A stretch of DNA of 16,128 bases from an uncultured Eubacteriales bacterium (GCA_949878535.1 CATLAS010000003.1:1-16128); one strand, 5' to 3'. Shown: positions 5,842-14,471, counted from the first letter of the stretch. Translations and numbers: made by a program. Notes: a model not told the origin generated them from the letters alone.

Positions 5842-6019
5842 GTCCTTTCGCAAAAACAGCCGATTTTCCCCGTACAGAGCATATCGCGAGCAATGCTCGC
5901 TTGCACATGCCGCGCATGTGATTTTGATGCTTGATGGCGGAAAGGTCAAGTTGGCGGCTGCGGCGTGGCTGCCGCGCAAAACAAAAGACGTCAACCAATA
6001 ACCTTATTTGGAGGAAAAA
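5842..6019 (+). promoter_or_regulatory. Hairpin-rich rpsJ-rplC intergenic region
   Basis: 178 nt without a gene, the widest gap in the cluster. It holds three GC-rich hairpins: GCGAGC-AAT-GCTCGC (5886-5900), CACATGC-CGC-GCATGTG (5904-5920, followed by ATTTTG) and GCGGC/GCCGC (5954-5958 with 5971-5975). The middle hairpin is terminator-like but its U run is short. No promoter was recognised. It may set the ratio of rpsJ to downstream genes, be an RNA-processing site or bind a regulator. The rplC ribosome binding site GGAGG is at 6010-6014. Confidence 0.45.
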
Positions 6020-6652
6020 ATGAAAAAAGGAATCATTGGAAAGAAGCTGGGCATGACCCAGATCTTCGCTGAAAACGGCGCTGCGATCCCTGTAACAGTG
6101 ATTGATGCCGGTCCGTGTTTCGTTGTTCAGAAGAAAACACAGGCTACCGACGGCTACAGCGCAGTACAGCTCGGTTATGAAGATATCCGGGAAAAGCTGG
6201 TTACAAAACCCCGCGCCGGACACTTCAAAAAAGCAAATGTGCCCGCGAAGCGGCACCTGAAAGAATTCCGTCTCGAAAACGCTGAGAAAATGAACGTGGG
6301 CGACGTAGTGGCCGTCGATACCTTCGCCGCAGGCGAAAAGGTCGACATCACCGGCATTACAAAGGGCCGCGGATATACCGGCGCAGTTAAGAGATGGGGT
6401 CATCACATTTTAAGAATGACACACGGTACAGGACCGATTCACCGTCAGGTGGGTTCCATGGGTGCATGTTCCACCCCGTCCCGTGTCATGAAAAATAAAA
6501 AGATGGCAGGACAGTACGGTAACGAACAGGTAACCGTTCTGAATCTGGAAGTTGTTAAAATCGACGCGGAAAAAGGTCTGATTGCCGTAAAGGGCGCCGT
6601 TCCCGGCGCTAAAGGCGGAATCGTGTTTATCCGTGACAGCGTGAAAGCATAA
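6020..6652 (+). CDS. rplC: 50S ribosomal protein L3
   Basis: A 210-residue L3, an early-assembly protein whose loop reaches the peptidyl transferase centre. The ATG at 6020 has GGAGG 5 nt upstream; an in-frame TTG at 6008 overlaps that site and is rejected. The N-terminus [14 protein letters not shown] is diagnostic. The central loop reads [13 protein letters not shown], then S-H-G-like THGTGPIHR and [12 protein letters not shown], a form seen in clostridial L3. It does not have the GQNQTPGRV string that carries the methylated Gln in E. coli. The C-terminal part, [12 protein letters not shown], is normal. Confidence 0.98.
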   Translation: MKKGIIGKKLGMTQIFAENGAAIPVTVIDAGPCFVVQKKTQATDGYSAVQLGYEDIREKLVTKPRAGHFKKANVPAKRHLKEFRLENAEKMNVGDVVAVDTFAAGEKVDITGITKGRGYTGAVKRWGHHILRMTHGTGPIHRQVGSMGACSTPSRVMKNKKMAGQYGNEQVTVLNLEVVKIDAEKGLIAVKGAVPGAKGGIVFIRDSVKA

Positions 6653-6671
6653 GGGGAAGGAGGAAGAACAA

Positions 6672-7298
6672 ATGCCAGAGATTAAAGTAGTAAATATGGC
6701 AGGTGCCGATGCAGGCACAATGAAACTGTCTGATAAAGTGTTTGGCGCCGAGGTAAAACCCAGCATCCTCCATTCTGCTGTAAGAATGTATCTGCTGAAC
6801 CAGCGCCAGGGTACCCAGTCCACCCTGACCCGTACAGAAGTATCCGGCGGCGGCAAAAAGCCCTGGAGACAGAAGGGAAGCGGACGTGCAAGACAGGGTT
6901 CCACCCGTTCTCCCCAGTGGACACACGGCGGCGTAGCCCTTGGACCGAAGCCCCGCTCCTACCGGGTGACAATGAACAAGAAGGCAAGACAGAAGGCGCT
7001 CTTCGGTGCATTGACATCCAAAGTAGCAGGCAGCGAAATGATCGTTGTTGACCAGATCGCAGCCAGCGAATATAAAACCAAAGTGATGGTGAAAATGCTT
7101 TCCGACATCGGCGCAGCAAAGAAAACTCTTGTTGTGCTCCCTGAGGTAGACTGCAAGGTTATCGCAAGCCTGCAGAACATCGAGGGTGTTAAGGTTTCAC
7201 AGTACAACGCCATCAACGTATACGACATACTGAACTGCGATTCCCTGGTTGCCAGCAAGGCTGCTGTGGAGAAAATCGAGGAGGTATACGCGAAATGA
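6672..7298 (+). CDS. rplD: 50S ribosomal protein L4
   Basis: A 208-residue L4. AAGGAGG lies 8 nt before the ATG, 19 nt after rplC. The extended loop that lines the exit tunnel is clear (about 50-95): TRTEVSGGGKKPWRQKGSGR, then A-R-Q-G-S-T-R-S-P-Q-W and GGVALGPKPRSY. This loop is where macrolide-resistance changes occur in other species; the KPWRQKGSGRAR core here looks wild type. In E. coli L4 represses its own operon by binding the S10 leader. Whether that holds here is untested. The stop overlaps rplW by 4 nt (ATGA), implying translational coupling. Confidence 0.98.
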   Translation: MPEIKVVNMAGADAGTMKLSDKVFGAEVKPSILHSAVRMYLLNQRQGTQSTLTRTEVSGGGKKPWRQKGSGRARQGSTRSPQWTHGGVALGPKPRSYRVTMNKKARQKALFGALTSKVAGSEMIVVDQIAASEYKTKVMVKMLSDIGAAKKTLVVLPEVDCKVIASLQNIEGVKVSQYNAINVYDILNCDSLVASKAAVEKIEEVYAK

Positions 7299-7588
7299 AA
7301 TTAGCACAGGACATTATCTTGAAGCCGATCATCACTGAGAAGGCGATGGACGATATCTCCATGAAGAAATACACCTTCAAAGTGGCTACGGACGCAACAA
7401 AGCCTGAAATTGCAAAAGCAGTGGAAGAGCTGTTCGGCGTGAAGGTAGCGGCTGTAAACACAATGAATATGAAAAGAAAACCCAAAAGACTCCGTTACAG
7501 CAGCGGTTACACCGCAGCATGGACCAAGGCGATCGTAACACTGACTGCCGACTCCAAGACGATTGAGTTCTTTGAGGGAATGAACTAA
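7295..7588 (+). CDS. rplW: 50S ribosomal protein L23
   Basis: A 97-residue L23 at the exit of the peptide tunnel, docking site for signal recognition particle and trigger factor. The N-terminal motif I-I-L-K-P-I-I-T-E-K-A-M and the core KYTFKVATDATKPEIAKAVE are classic. The loop after FGVKVAAVNTMNMKRKPKR is the conserved RNA-binding part. It overlaps rplD by 4 nt. Its ribosome binding site, GAGGAGG, lies inside the end of rplD 10 nt before the ATG. Confidence 0.98.
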   Translation: MKLAQDIILKPIITEKAMDDISMKKYTFKVATDATKPEIAKAVEELFGVKVAAVNTMNMKRKPKRLRYSSGYTAAWTKAIVTLTADSKTIEFFEGMN

Positions 7589-7602
7589 GGGAGGAGTAGA
7601 AA

Positions 7603-8433
7603 ATGCCTACAATTAAGTATAAGCCTACGACGCCGGCAAGAAGAAATATGTCGGTTTCCTCCTTTGTGGAAATCACAAAGAAAACTCCTGAAAAAAGCCT
7701 TCTGGAAGTTAAGAAGAAGCATGCTGGTCGTAACAGCTATGGTCGCATCACCGTTCGCCATAAGGGCGGCGGAAACCGTCAGAAATACCGTGTGATCGAT
7801 TTCCGCCGTACTTCTGATAAGCCCGCAACCGTAATCGGCGTTGAGTACGATCCGAACCGCTCCGCTTACATCGCTCTGGTACAGGACGATGCAGGTAAGA
7901 AGAGCTATGTACTCTGTCCTGTCGGCGTGACCGACGGCATGGTGCTGCATAACGGTGCAGGCGCAGATATCAAACCGGGTAACACTCTGGAAATCGCTGA
8001 TATCCCTGTTGGTACCTTCATTCACAACATTGAGCTGTATCCCGGCAAGGGCGGTCAGCTGGTTCGCGCAGCAGGCACTCAGGCACAGCTCATGGCAAAA
8101 GAAGGATCCATGGCACAGGTTCGTCTGCCTTCCGGCGAAGTGCGTTATATCCGGATGAACTGCAAGGCAACTATCGGTCAGGTGAGCAACATCGAACATG
8201 ATACCGTGAAAATCGGTAAAGCAGGTCGTAAGCGTCACATGGGTATCCGCCCGACAGTACGCGGTTCCGTAATGAACCCCTGCGATCACCCCCACGGTGG
8301 TGGTGAGGGACGTTCTCCTATCGGTCGTCCGGGTCCTGTAACTCCTTGGGGCAAACCTGCTCTGGGTTATAAGACACGGAAAAAGAAGAACACTACTGAC
8401 AAGTTCATCGTAAAACGCAGAAACAGCAAGTAA
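7603..8433 (+). CDS. rplB: 50S ribosomal protein L2
   Basis: A 276-residue L2, a primary 23S rRNA-binding protein needed for subunit joining and peptidyl transfer. It starts [19 protein letters not shown] and carries [20 protein letters not shown], then [20 protein letters not shown], and near the C-terminus [14 protein letters not shown] with the conserved His of the catalytic-centre loop. The Cys in NPCDHPHGG replaces the Val of E. coli. It is 14 nt after rplW with GGGAGGAG upstream. Confidence 0.98.
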   Translation: MPTIKYKPTTPARRNMSVSSFVEITKKTPEKSLLEVKKKHAGRNSYGRITVRHKGGGNRQKYRVIDFRRTSDKPATVIGVEYDPNRSAYIALVQDDAGKKSYVLCPVGVTDGMVLHNGAGADIKPGNTLEIADIPVGTFIHNIELYPGKGGQLVRAAGTQAQLMAKEGSMAQVRLPSGEVRYIRMNCKATIGQVSNIEHDTVKIGKAGRKRHMGIRPTVRGSVMNPCDHPHGGGEGRSPIGRPGPVTPWGKPALGYKTRKKKNTTDKFIVKRRNSK

Positions 8434-8450
8434 GGAAGGAGTAAGTTTTC

Positions 8451-8735
8451 ATGAGCAGAAGTTTGAAGAAAGCCCCCTTCGTCGAAGCGAAGCTGTACGC
8501 TCGCGTATGTGCTATGAATGAGAAGGGTGAGAAAAAGGTGCTCAAAACATGGTCGAGAGCATCCACCATATTCCCTGAGTTTGTTGGACACACCTTTGCT
8601 GTACACGACGGAAGAAAACACATCCCCGTATACGTAACAGAGGACATGGTCGGTCATAAGCTGGGTGAGTTTGCACCCACCCGTACCTTTAAAGGTCACG
8701 CCGGCTCCAAAACATCCAACTCAGGTAAGAAATAA
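8451..8735 (+). CDS. rpsS: 30S ribosomal protein S19
   Basis: A 94-residue S19, which pairs with S13 in the 30S head near the A-site finger. The family start [15 protein letters not shown] and the core [20 protein letters not shown], then [20 protein letters not shown] and [10 protein letters not shown], are all intact. Normal length. It is 17 nt after rplB with AAGGAAGGAG as ribosome binding site. Confidence 0.98.
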   Translation: MSRSLKKAPFVEAKLYARVCAMNEKGEKKVLKTWSRASTIFPEFVGHTFAVHDGRKHIPVYVTEDMVGHKLGEFAPTRTFKGHAGSKTSNSGKK

Positions 8736-8754
8736 TTAGGGAGGAAATGTAGAA

Positions 8755-9102
8755 ATGGAACAGACCAAAGAAGCAAGATCCTATCTGAAGTTTGTACGCA
8801 TCTCCCCCCGGAAGGTTAAAATCGTTCTGGATTTGATCCGCGGCAAGGATGTAAAAACAGCCAGAGGTATTCTGAAAAATACCCCCAAGGCTGCATGCGA
8901 ACATCTGATCAAACTGCTGGATCGTGCTGTTGCAGATGCAGACAACAACTTCGGAATGGATACAGACAGACTGTATGTGTCCGAGTGCTTTGTAACCCCC
9001 GGCATGACGCTGAAAAGAATGATGCCCAGAGGTAAGGGAAGCGCAGACAGAATTCTGAAAAGAACCAGTCACATCACCCTCGCGGTGAAAGAAAAGGAAT
9101 GA
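8755..9102 (+). CDS. rplV: 50S ribosomal protein L22
   Basis: A 115-residue L22 that lines the exit tunnel with L4. The N-terminal core reads [23 protein letters not shown]; the beta-hairpin tip that reaches the tunnel constriction is [22 protein letters not shown], followed by T-S-H-I-T-L. The hairpin has no insertion or deletion of the kind linked to macrolide resistance. It is 19 nt after rpsS with GGGAGGAAAT upstream. Confidence 0.98.
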   Translation: MEQTKEARSYLKFVRISPRKVKIVLDLIRGKDVKTARGILKNTPKAACEHLIKLLDRAVADADNNFGMDTDRLYVSECFVTPGMTLKRMMPRGKGSADRILKRTSHITLAVKEKE

Positions 9103-9118
9103 AGGAGGCAAGGAGACA

Positions 9119-9976
9119 ATGGGTCAGAAAGTAAATCCCCACGGCTTTCGCGTGGGAGTCATTAAAAACTGGGACTCCAGATGGTACGCCAAGGACGAAG
9201 CGTTCGGCGATACTCTGGTAAACGACTACAACGTAAGAAAATACCTGAAGAAACGTCTCATGAACGCCGGCATTCCGAGAATTGAGATCGAACGGGACAA
9301 CACCGGCAAAATCCGCGTTTACATTCACTGCGCAAAGCCCGGCATGATCATCGGTCGTGACGGCGCGGAGATCGAAAAGCTGCGCGTTGATCTGGAAAAG
9401 ATGACCGGCGCACCTGTGTCCGTGAACGTAATCGCAGTAAAACCTGTGGAAATGAGCGCACAGCTCGTTGCAGAAAATATCGCAAGCCAGCTGGAACGCC
9501 GTATCGGTTTCCGCCGTGCTATGAAGCAGTCCATCGGACGCACCATGCGTATGGGCGCTAAGGGTATCAAGATTACTGTGTCCGGTCGTCTGGGCGGCGC
9601 GGAAATCGCCCGCAGCGAGCACTACCATGAGGGTACCATTCCGCTGCAGACGCTGCGTGCCGATATCGATTACGGTTTTTGGGAAGCGAATACCACTTAC
9701 GGTAAAATCGGCGTAAAGGTTTGGATCTACAAGGGTGAGGTTCTCCCCGAAGTAGCAAGAGTGCAGACAGGCGCATCAGAAGAACGCCGTCAGCAGAATA
9801 ACCGCCGTGATAACCGTGGCAGAGGCGATCGCAGAGACAACCGCGGACGCGGAGATCGTCGCGATAACCGCGGCGGACAGCGTCGTGACGGCGGCAGACC
9901 GGGCGCAGGTCGCGCAGGCGGTCAGGGTCGGCAGGGTCAGGGCCCCAGAAATAACAGTGAAGGGGGCGCGAAATAA
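9119..9976 (+). CDS. rpsC: 30S ribosomal protein S3 with extended Arg/Gly/Asp-rich tail
   Basis: A 285-residue S3, about 60 residues longer than common bacterial forms (roughly 215-230). It opens [15 protein letters not shown]. The KH domain has the loop GMIIGRDG at 75-82, and the C-terminal domain runs through [14 protein letters not shown] (about 154-167), to [18 protein letters not shown]3 forms the mRNA entry gate with S4 and S5. Residues 216-285 are a low-complexity tail with three near copies of RRDNRGRGD (from residue 229) followed by Arg/Gly/Gln-rich sequence. The tail is probably disordered and RNA-binding (inference). The ribosome binding site is AAGGAGG/AAGGAG before the ATG; the stop overlaps rplP by 1 nt. 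Confidence 0.97.
   Translation: MGQKVNPHGFRVGVIKNWDSRWYAKDEAFGDTLVNDYNVRKYLKKRLMNAGIPRIEIERDNTGKIRVYIHCAKPGMIIGRDGAEIEKLRVDLEKMTGAPVSVNVIAVKPVEMSAQLVAENIASQLERRIGFRRAMKQSIGRTMRMGAKGIKITVSGRLGGAEIARSEHYHEGTIPLQTLRADIDYGFWEANTTYGKIGVKVWIYKGEVLPEVARVQTGASEERRQQNNRRDNRGRGDRRDNRGRGDRRDNRGGQRRDGGRPGAGRAGGQGRQGQGPRNNSEGGAK
9803..9880 (+). repeat. 27-bp in-frame repeat coding for the S3 tail
   Basis: Three near copies of a 27-bp unit encode [18 protein letters not shown] and RRDNRGGQ. The protein units are almost identical, but synonymous codons differ (CGT/CGC/AGA for Arg, GAT/GAC for Asp). The array is therefore either old or held by selection on the protein, not a fresh slippage product. Confidence 0.75.
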
Positions 9977-10407
9977 TGTTAATGCCGAAAAGAGTTAAGT
10001 ACAGACGTGTACACAGAGGTCGTATGAAAGGCCGCGCAACCCGCGGTAATAGAATTACCAGCGGTACATTCGGTCTGATTGCACAGGAACCCGCATGGAT
10101 CACCAGCAACCAGATTGAGGCAGCCCGTATTGCGATGACCCGTTACACCAAGCGTGGCGGTAAAGTATGGATTAAGATTTTCCCCGATAAGCCGATTACA
10201 GAGAAGCCGGCTGAAACCCGAATGGGTTCCGGTAAAGGTTCTCCCGAATATTGGGTGGCAGTGGTTAAACCGGGCCGCGTAATGTTCGAAATGGACGGCG
10301 TATCCGAGGAAGTAGCAAGAGAAGCAATGCGTCTTGCAATGCACAAGCTCCCCATTAAGTGTCGTTTTGCGACCAAGGAGCAGCTTGACAAGGAACTGGA
10401 GGGATAA
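9976..10407 (+). CDS. rplP: 50S ribosomal protein L16
   Basis: A 143-residue L16, which sits by the A-site tRNA and is added late in assembly. The start is the ATG that overlaps the rpsC stop (TAATG), giving the family N-terminus [19 protein letters not shown]; a second ATG two codons later would lose this conserved start. Other intact blocks are [26 protein letters not shown] and R-M-G-S-G-K-G. Translation is probably coupled to rpsC. Confidence 0.98.
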   Translation: MLMPKRVKYRRVHRGRMKGRATRGNRITSGTFGLIAQEPAWITSNQIEAARIAMTRYTKRGGKVWIKIFPDKPITEKPAETRMGSGKGSPEYWVAVVKPGRVMFEMDGVSEEVAREAMRLAMHKLPIKCRFATKEQLDKELEG

Positions 10408-10410
10408 GCT

Positions 10411-10599
10411 GTGAAAGCAACTGAACTGAGAAAAATGTCGGAAGCAGATCTGGGCACCAAGCTGTTGGACCTGAAAAAGGAACTGTTCAATCTGCGCTTC
10501 CAGCACGCAATCAATCAGCTTGACAACCCCCACAAGATTGCGGATGTAAAGAAAGATATCGCCCGGGTTATGACCATAATCCGTGAGAAGAAAGCGTAA
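10411..10599 (+). CDS. rpmC: 50S ribosomal protein L29
   Basis: A 62-residue, two-helix L29 located by the exit tunnel next to L23. It uses a GTG start 3 nt after the rplP stop, with GGAGGG inside the end of rplP 8-10 nt upstream. The protein begins (Met)[17 protein letters not shown] and includes the conserved L-F-N-L-R-F-Q-H-A block; the C-terminus [15 protein letters not shown] is typical. Small, with no anomalies. Confidence 0.97.
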   Translation: MKATELRKMSEADLGTKLLDLKKELFNLRFQHAINQLDNPHKIADVKKDIARVMTIIREKKA

Positions 10600-10613
10600 G
10601 GGGGTACTGACGA

Positions 10614-10877
10614 ATGGCAGACGAAACACGCGCACTGAGAAAGACCAGAGTGGGCAAGGTAGTCAGCGATAAAATGGACAAGACCATTGTTATTGCGATC
10701 ACCGATCACGTAAAGCATCCCACTTACGGTAAAATCATTAAAAGAACTGTAAAGCTCCACGCTCATGACGAGGAAAACGCATGCGGCATCGGAGATACCG
10801 TAAAGGTAATGGAAACCAGACCGCTGTCCAAATCCAAGAGATGGCGTCTTGTGGAAATCATCGAGAAGGCGAAGTAA
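10614..10877 (+). CDS. rpsQ: 30S ribosomal protein S17
   Basis: An 87-residue S17, an early 16S rRNA binder with an OB fold. Visible motifs are [18 protein letters not shown], the [11 protein letters not shown] loop and [12 protein letters not shown] near the end. It lies 14 nt after rpmC and has a G-rich ribosome binding site (GGGGG). It is the last gene of what corresponds to the E. coli S10 operon; a 72-nt gap follows, in which I see no clear promoter or terminator. Confidence 0.98.
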   Translation: MADETRALRKTRVGKVVSDKMDKTIVIAITDHVKHPTYGKIIKRTVKLHAHDEENACGIGDTVKVMETRPLSKSKRWRLVEIIEKAK

Positions 10878-10949
10878 TCTTCACCGCTCCTAACAAAAGG
10901 ATATGTCAAAGAGCATACCGAAAAATTCAACAGGAGGACTTGCTATAAA

Positions 10950-11318
10950 ATGATTCAGCAGCAGTCACTAATGAAGGTAGCTGACAACACCGGTGCAAAA
11001 GAACTGATGTGCATCCGTGTGCTGGGCGGCTCCGGCAGACGTTACGGCAACATCGGCGATGTGGTCGTATGTGCTGTAAAGAAAGCAGCTCCCGGCGGCG
11101 TTGTGAAAAAAGGCGACGTTGTCCGCGCTGTTATAGTAAGAAGCGTTAAGGGACTTCGCCGTGCCGACGGTTCTTACATTAAATTTGATGAAAACGCAGC
11201 CGTTATCATCAACGACGATAAAAACCCCAAGGGAACCCGTATCTTTGGACCGGTGGCACGCGAACTGCGTGAGCATGAGTACACCAAGATCCTGTCCCTT
11301 GCACCGGAAGTACTGTAA
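10950..11318 (+). CDS. rplN: 50S ribosomal protein L14
   Basis: A 122-residue L14, at the subunit interface contacting 16S helix 14. It begins [20 protein letters not shown], with the family G-G-S-G-R-R-Y block and the C-terminal [14 protein letters not shown]14 is the binding platform for RsfS during dormancy in other bacteria. It is first of the spc-type block. AGGAGG lies upstream of the ATG at a somewhat long spacing. Confidence 0.98.
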   Translation: MIQQQSLMKVADNTGAKELMCIRVLGGSGRRYGNIGDVVVCAVKKAAPGGVVKKGDVVRAVIVRSVKGLRRADGSYIKFDENAAVIINDDKNPKGTRIFGPVARELREHEYTKILSLAPEVL

Positions 11319-11333
11319 AGGAGGCACACTGAA

Positions 11334-11648
11334 ATGAAAAAAGTTCATGTAAAGCGCGACGATACAGTTATTATCGTGTCCGGAGATGACAAGGGCAAAA
11401 CCGGTAAGGTTTTACAAGTAGCGCCGAAGGAAGGCAAAATCATTGTCGAGGGCGTTAACATTGTTAAAAAGCATGTAAAACCCCGTCCGCCCCAGGAAAA
11501 CGGCGGCATCGTAGAAGCAGAAGGCGCTTTCTACGCTTGCAAGGCACAGTTGTACTGCAGCAAGTGCAAAAAGGCAACCCGTCCTTCTATTAAGATTGAC
11601 GGCGACCAGAAAAAAAGAGTCTGCGCAAAATGCGGCGCAGAAATTTAA
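11334..11648 (+). CDS. rplX: 50S ribosomal protein L24, zinc-ribbon form
   Basis: A 104-residue L24, an assembly initiator of the large subunit. The KOW segment is V-I-I-V-S-G-D-D-K-G-K-T-G-K-V-L, followed by N-I-V-K-K-H-V-K-P-R. The C-terminal part carries two CxxC pairs, C-S-K-C and C-A-K-C, separated by about 20 residues, so this is a zinc-binding version. AAAGGAGGC lies just before the ATG, 15 nt after rplN. Confidence 0.98.
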   Translation: MKKVHVKRDDTVIIVSGDDKGKTGKVLQVAPKEGKIIVEGVNIVKKHVKPRPPQENGGIVEAEGAFYACKAQLYCSKCKKATRPSIKIDGDQKKRVCAKCGAEI

Positions 11649-11663
11649 GGGAGGAAAACGTAA

Positions 11664-12218
11664 ATGGCTAGAATCAAAGATTTATATCAATCCGACGTTG
11701 CTCCCGCTCTGATGAAAAAATATCAGTATGAAAGCGTTATGCAGATTCCGAAGCTTGATAAGATCGTTGTCAATGTAGGAGCCGGTGACGCGAAGGACAA
11801 TGGAAAGGTAATTGATACCATCATCAGCGAACTTACCGCAATCACAGGACAGAAGGCAGTTCCTACCTTTGCCAGAAAGTCCGTTGCAAACTTCAAACTG
11901 CGTGAAGGCATGAAGATCGGCGCAAAGGTTACTCTGCGCGGTCAGAACATGTACGAATTTGTAGACAGACTTTTCAATTTTGCGCTGCCCCGCGTGCGTG
12001 ACTTTAAGGGCATCAATCCCGATGCATTTGATGGACGCGGCAACTACGCGCTGGGTCTGAAAGAACAGCTCATCTTCCCGGAAATCGAATATGATAAAAT
12101 CGACAAAATCCGCGGAATGGATATTGTGTTCGTAACAACAGCAAACACAGACGCTGAAGCAAGAGATCTGCTCAGCATGCTGGGTGCACCCTTTGCAAAG
12201 GAAGGAGCAGAGAAGTAA
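11664..12218 (+). CDS. rplE: 50S ribosomal protein L5
   Basis: A 184-residue L5 that holds 5S rRNA in the central protuberance. Typical blocks are [14 protein letters not shown], the [20 protein letters not shown] core followed by R-E-G-M-K-I-G, and [24 protein letters not shown] lies before the ATG; 1 nt separates its stop from rpsN. Confidence 0.98.
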   Translation: MARIKDLYQSDVAPALMKKYQYESVMQIPKLDKIVVNVGAGDAKDNGKVIDTIISELTAITGQKAVPTFARKSVANFKLREGMKIGAKVTLRGQNMYEFVDRLFNFALPRVRDFKGINPDAFDGRGNYALGLKEQLIFPEIEYDKIDKIRGMDIVFVTTANTDAEARDLLSMLGAPFAKEGAEK

Positions 12219-12219
12219 G

Positions 12220-12405
12220 ATGGCTAAGAAAGCGATGGTTCTGAAACAGCAGAAAAAGCAGAAGTATTCCACCAGAGAGTACACACGCTGCAAAATTTGC
12301 GGACGTCCCCATTCTTACCTGCGCAAGTACGGCATCTGCCGTATCTGCTTCAGAGAACTTGCTTATAAGGGTGAAATCCCCGGCGTTCGTAAGGCAAGCT
12401 GGTAA
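12220..12405 (+). CDS. rpsN: 30S ribosomal protein S14, type Z (zinc)
   Basis: A 61-residue S14 of the short zinc-binding class, with C-K-I-C and C-R-I-C pairs separated by 12 residues ([12 protein letters not shown]). The start is the ATG at 12220, one nucleotide after the rplE stop, with GGAG inside rplE upstream; a longer in-frame reading from within rplE is rejected because the family begins MAKKAM. In Bacillota this class can be replaced by a zinc-free paralogue under zinc limitation. No paralogue is in view. A 136-nt gap follows. Confidence 0.97.
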   Translation: MAKKAMVLKQQKKQKYSTREYTRCKICGRPHSYLRKYGICRICFRELAYKGEIPGVRKASW

Positions 12406-12541
12406 GCAGTAGGACAAAATCCCGGCGCCGACGGCGCCACCCATCCCCACGGATAGGAATTCATAGAAGAATTAACCGTCTGTGTGCGGCCGCACAGCGC
12501 GGCAGCAAGAAATTATACTTGCATGACAGGAGGAACAAACA
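12406..12541 (+). promoter_or_regulatory. Structured rpsN-rpsH intergenic region
   Basis: 136 nt without a gene. It contains GGCGCC-GAC-GGCGCC (12424-12438), able to form a tight GC hairpin, and a 14-bp palindrome TGTGCGGCCGCACA (12483-12496). AGGAGG precedes rpsH. No clear U run or promoter is seen. S8 is a known translational regulator of the spc operon in E. coli, so a position next to rpsH makes a control element plausible, but I could not recognise an S8-binding fold by eye. Confidence 0.4.
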
Positions 12542-12940
12542 ATGCAAATGTCAGACGTAATTGCGGATATGCTGACGAGAATCAGAAACGCAAGCAACGC
12601 AAAGCACGATACCGTAGACATCCCCGCATCCAACATGAAGAAAGCAATCGCAGATATTCTGCTCAGCGAGGGATATATCAAAGGCGTCCAGATCATCGAG
12701 GACGGCAAACAGGGTGTGATCCGCGTGTCTCTGAAATATGAGGCAGGCAAGCAGAAGGTCATCCATGGCCTGCGCAGAGTATCCAAGCCCGGTCTGCGTA
12801 TCTATTCCAACTACGAGGATATGCCCAAGGTTATGAATGGTCTGGGCATCGCAATCGTATCCACTTCCAAAGGCATCATGACCGACAAAAAGGCAAGACG
12901 TGAAAAAGTCGGCGGCGAAATTCTCGCCTTTGTATGGTAA
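12542..12940 (+). CDS. rpsH: 30S ribosomal protein S8
   Basis: A 132-residue S8, a primary 16S rRNA binder of the platform. It begins [18 protein letters not shown]; the C-terminal block [18 protein letters not shown], ending in G-G-E-I-L-A-F-V-W, is diagnostic. The ribosome binding site is AGGAGG 8 nt before the ATG. It is the first gene after the structured 136-nt gap and is followed 18 nt later by rplF. Confidence 0.98.
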   Translation: MQMSDVIADMLTRIRNASNAKHDTVDIPASNMKKAIADILLSEGYIKGVQIIEDGKQGVIRVSLKYEAGKQKVIHGLRRVSKPGLRIYSNYEDMPKVMNGLGIAIVSTSKGIMTDKKARREKVGGEILAFVW

Positions 12941-12958
12941 GAGAGGGGGAGAATTGAT

Positions 12959-13498
12959 ATGTCAAGAATAGGAAGAGAACCCATTACCATTCCCTCCGGT
13001 GTTGAGGTTACATTGGGCGCAGGCAACGAGATCACCGTTAAAGGTCCTCTGGGAACCCTGTGCGAGAAAATGCATGACAGCATGACCATCACCCGTGACG
13101 GCGACGTGCTGACGGTTACCCGCCCCAACGACGATAAGGAAATGAGAAGTCTCCACGGACTGACCCGTGCACTGCTGTTCAATATGGTGCAGGGCGTAAC
13201 CCAGGGATATTCCAAGAAACTGGAAATCAACGGCGTAGGCTACCGTGCTGAAAAATCCGGCACAAAGCTGAACCTGAAGCTGGGCTTCTCCCACGATGTT
13301 GTTTTCGAAGAAGGCGACAGCGTAACCTTTGAAGTACCGGATGCAAACACTGTAATCGTAAAAAGCCCCAGCAAGCAGAAATGCGGGGAGATCGCAGCGC
13401 AGATCCGGAAGAAGAGACCGCCGGAACCGTACCTTGGTAAGGGCGTGAAGTATGAAACCGAGCGTATCCGCCGTAAGGCCGGAAAAGCTGGTAAATAA
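12959..13498 (+). CDS. rplF: 50S ribosomal protein L6
   Basis: A 179-residue L6, near the factor-binding site of the large subunit. It has the two repeated folds of the family: an N-terminal S-R-I-G-R-E-P-I-T-I-P-S-G and T-V-K-G-P-L-G-T-L, then a second half with E-I-N-G-V-G-Y-R and the C-terminal RKKRPPEPYLGKGVKYE. No anomalies. GAGAGGGGGAG lies upstream of the ATG. Confidence 0.98.
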   Translation: MSRIGREPITIPSGVEVTLGAGNEITVKGPLGTLCEKMHDSMTITRDGDVLTVTRPNDDKEMRSLHGLTRALLFNMVQGVTQGYSKKLEINGVGYRAEKSGTKLNLKLGFSHDVVFEEGDSVTFEVPDANTVIVKSPSKQKCGEIAAQIRKKRPPEPYLGKGVKYETERIRRKAGKAGK

Positions 13499-13516
13499 TG
13501 AAAGGAGGCGACAGGT

Positions 13517-13876
13517 ATGGTAGCAAAAAGGGACAAAAATCAGCAGCGGCTGAGAAGACACCGCCGTGTGCGCGGTAAGATCAGCGGCACAGCAGCACGG
13601 CCCAGGCTGTGTGTATACCGTTCCAATAAGAACATCTACGCACAGATCATCGACGATGTGAAGGGCGTAACCTTAGTCTCCGCATCCACTGTAGAAGCAG
13701 GCTTCGAGGGCACAACCAGCAACAAGGAAGCAGCAAAGAAAGTGGGTCAGAAGGTGGCTGAGAAGGCACTGGCAGCAGGAATTGAAACAGTTGTATTTGA
13801 CCGCGGCGGTTATATCTATCACGGACGTGTATCGGAGCTTGCAGAGGGCGCAAGAGAAGCAGGACTTAAGTTCTGA
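13517..13876 (+). CDS. rplR: 50S ribosomal protein L18
   Basis: A 119-residue L18, which binds 5S rRNA together with L5. It has the basic, disordered N-terminus ([20 protein letters not shown]), [20 protein letters not shown] and the conserved [12 protein letters not shown] end. AAAGGAGG lies upstream. A 74-nt gap follows. Confidence 0.98.
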   Translation: MVAKRDKNQQRLRRHRRVRGKISGTAARPRLCVYRSNKNIYAQIIDDVKGVTLVSASTVEAGFEGTTSNKEAAKKVGQKVAEKALAAGIETVVFDRGGYIYHGRVSELAEGAREAGLKF

Positions 13877-13908
13877 TTTTTCCCCTCCCATTTATCCGGT
13901 TTGTACAC

Positions 13909-13932
13909 TGTTTAATTAACTTCAATTAAACA
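13909..13932 (+). repeat. Perfect AT-rich inverted repeat between rplR and rpsE
   Basis: TGTTTAATT-AACTTC-AATTAAACA: two 9-bp arms match perfectly around a 6-nt loop, about 18 nt before the rpsE start. The low GC makes a weak RNA hairpin. A protein-binding operator or an mRNA processing site is possible. Confidence 0.55.
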
Positions 13933-13950
13933 AATTCAAGGAGAAAAGAC

Positions 13951-14457
13951 ATGGCAAAGAATTTTGACGCATCAACCGTGGAGCTTCAGGAGCGCCTGGT
14001 TGCTGTAAACCGCGTGTCCAAAACAGTAAAGGGCGGACGTATCGCCCGCTTTGCAGCCCTGATGGTTGTCGGCGATGGCAATGGTCACGTTGGCTTCGGC
14101 CTCGGTAAGGCTGCAGAAGTGCCGGAAGCAATCCGCAAAGGCATTGAGGATGCAAAGAAAAATATGATCGAAGTACCCCTCAACGAAACCACCATTCCTC
14201 ACGAGGTGCTTGGTGAGTTCGGCGCAGGCAAAGTATTGCTCAAGCCTGCCGCAGAAGGTACCGGAATCATTGCAGGTAAAACCGTTCGTGCAGTTGTAGA
14301 GCTTGCAGGCGTAAAGAATATCCGTGCAAAATGCCTGCGTTCCAACAACCCCACAAACGTAATCAAAGCTACACTGGAAGGTCTGAAGTCTCTTCGTTCC
14401 GCAGAACAGGTAGCGAAAACCCGCGGCATTAGTGTGCAGCAGGTTACAAAAGGCTGA
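13951..14457 (+). CDS. rpsE: 30S ribosomal protein S5
   Basis: A 168-residue S5, important for decoding accuracy and forming the mRNA entry channel with S3 and S4. The N-terminal domain has the spectinomycin-contact loop [12 protein letters not shown], with no resistance-type deletion visible, then [15 protein letters not shown]. The C-terminal part has the conserved [17 protein letters not shown] and [27 protein letters not shown] lies upstream. Confidence 0.98.
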   Translation: MAKNFDASTVELQERLVAVNRVSKTVKGGRIARFAALMVVGDGNGHVGFGLGKAAEVPEAIRKGIEDAKKNMIEVPLNETTIPHEVLGEFGAGKVLLKPAAEGTGIIAGKTVRAVVELAGVKNIRAKCLRSNNPTNVIKATLEGLKSLRSAEQVAKTRGISVQQVTKG

Positions 14458-14471
14458 GGGAGGGTAACGAC

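Noticed and set aside
5515..5994. Long minus-strand frames opposite rpsJ, rplC, rplB and other ribosomal genes
   Set aside because: They are antisense shadows of strongly conserved genes; none has a recognisable protein pattern or ribosome binding site.
6008..6019. Upstream TTG start for rplC adding four residues
   Set aside because: It would place the start inside the GGAGG ribosome binding site; the ATG at 6020 gives the normal L3 N-terminus.
10878..10949. Possible promoter or terminator in the 72-nt rpsQ-rplN gap
   Set aside because: No hexamer pair at correct spacing and no hairpin with a U run; only the rplN ribosome binding site is clear.
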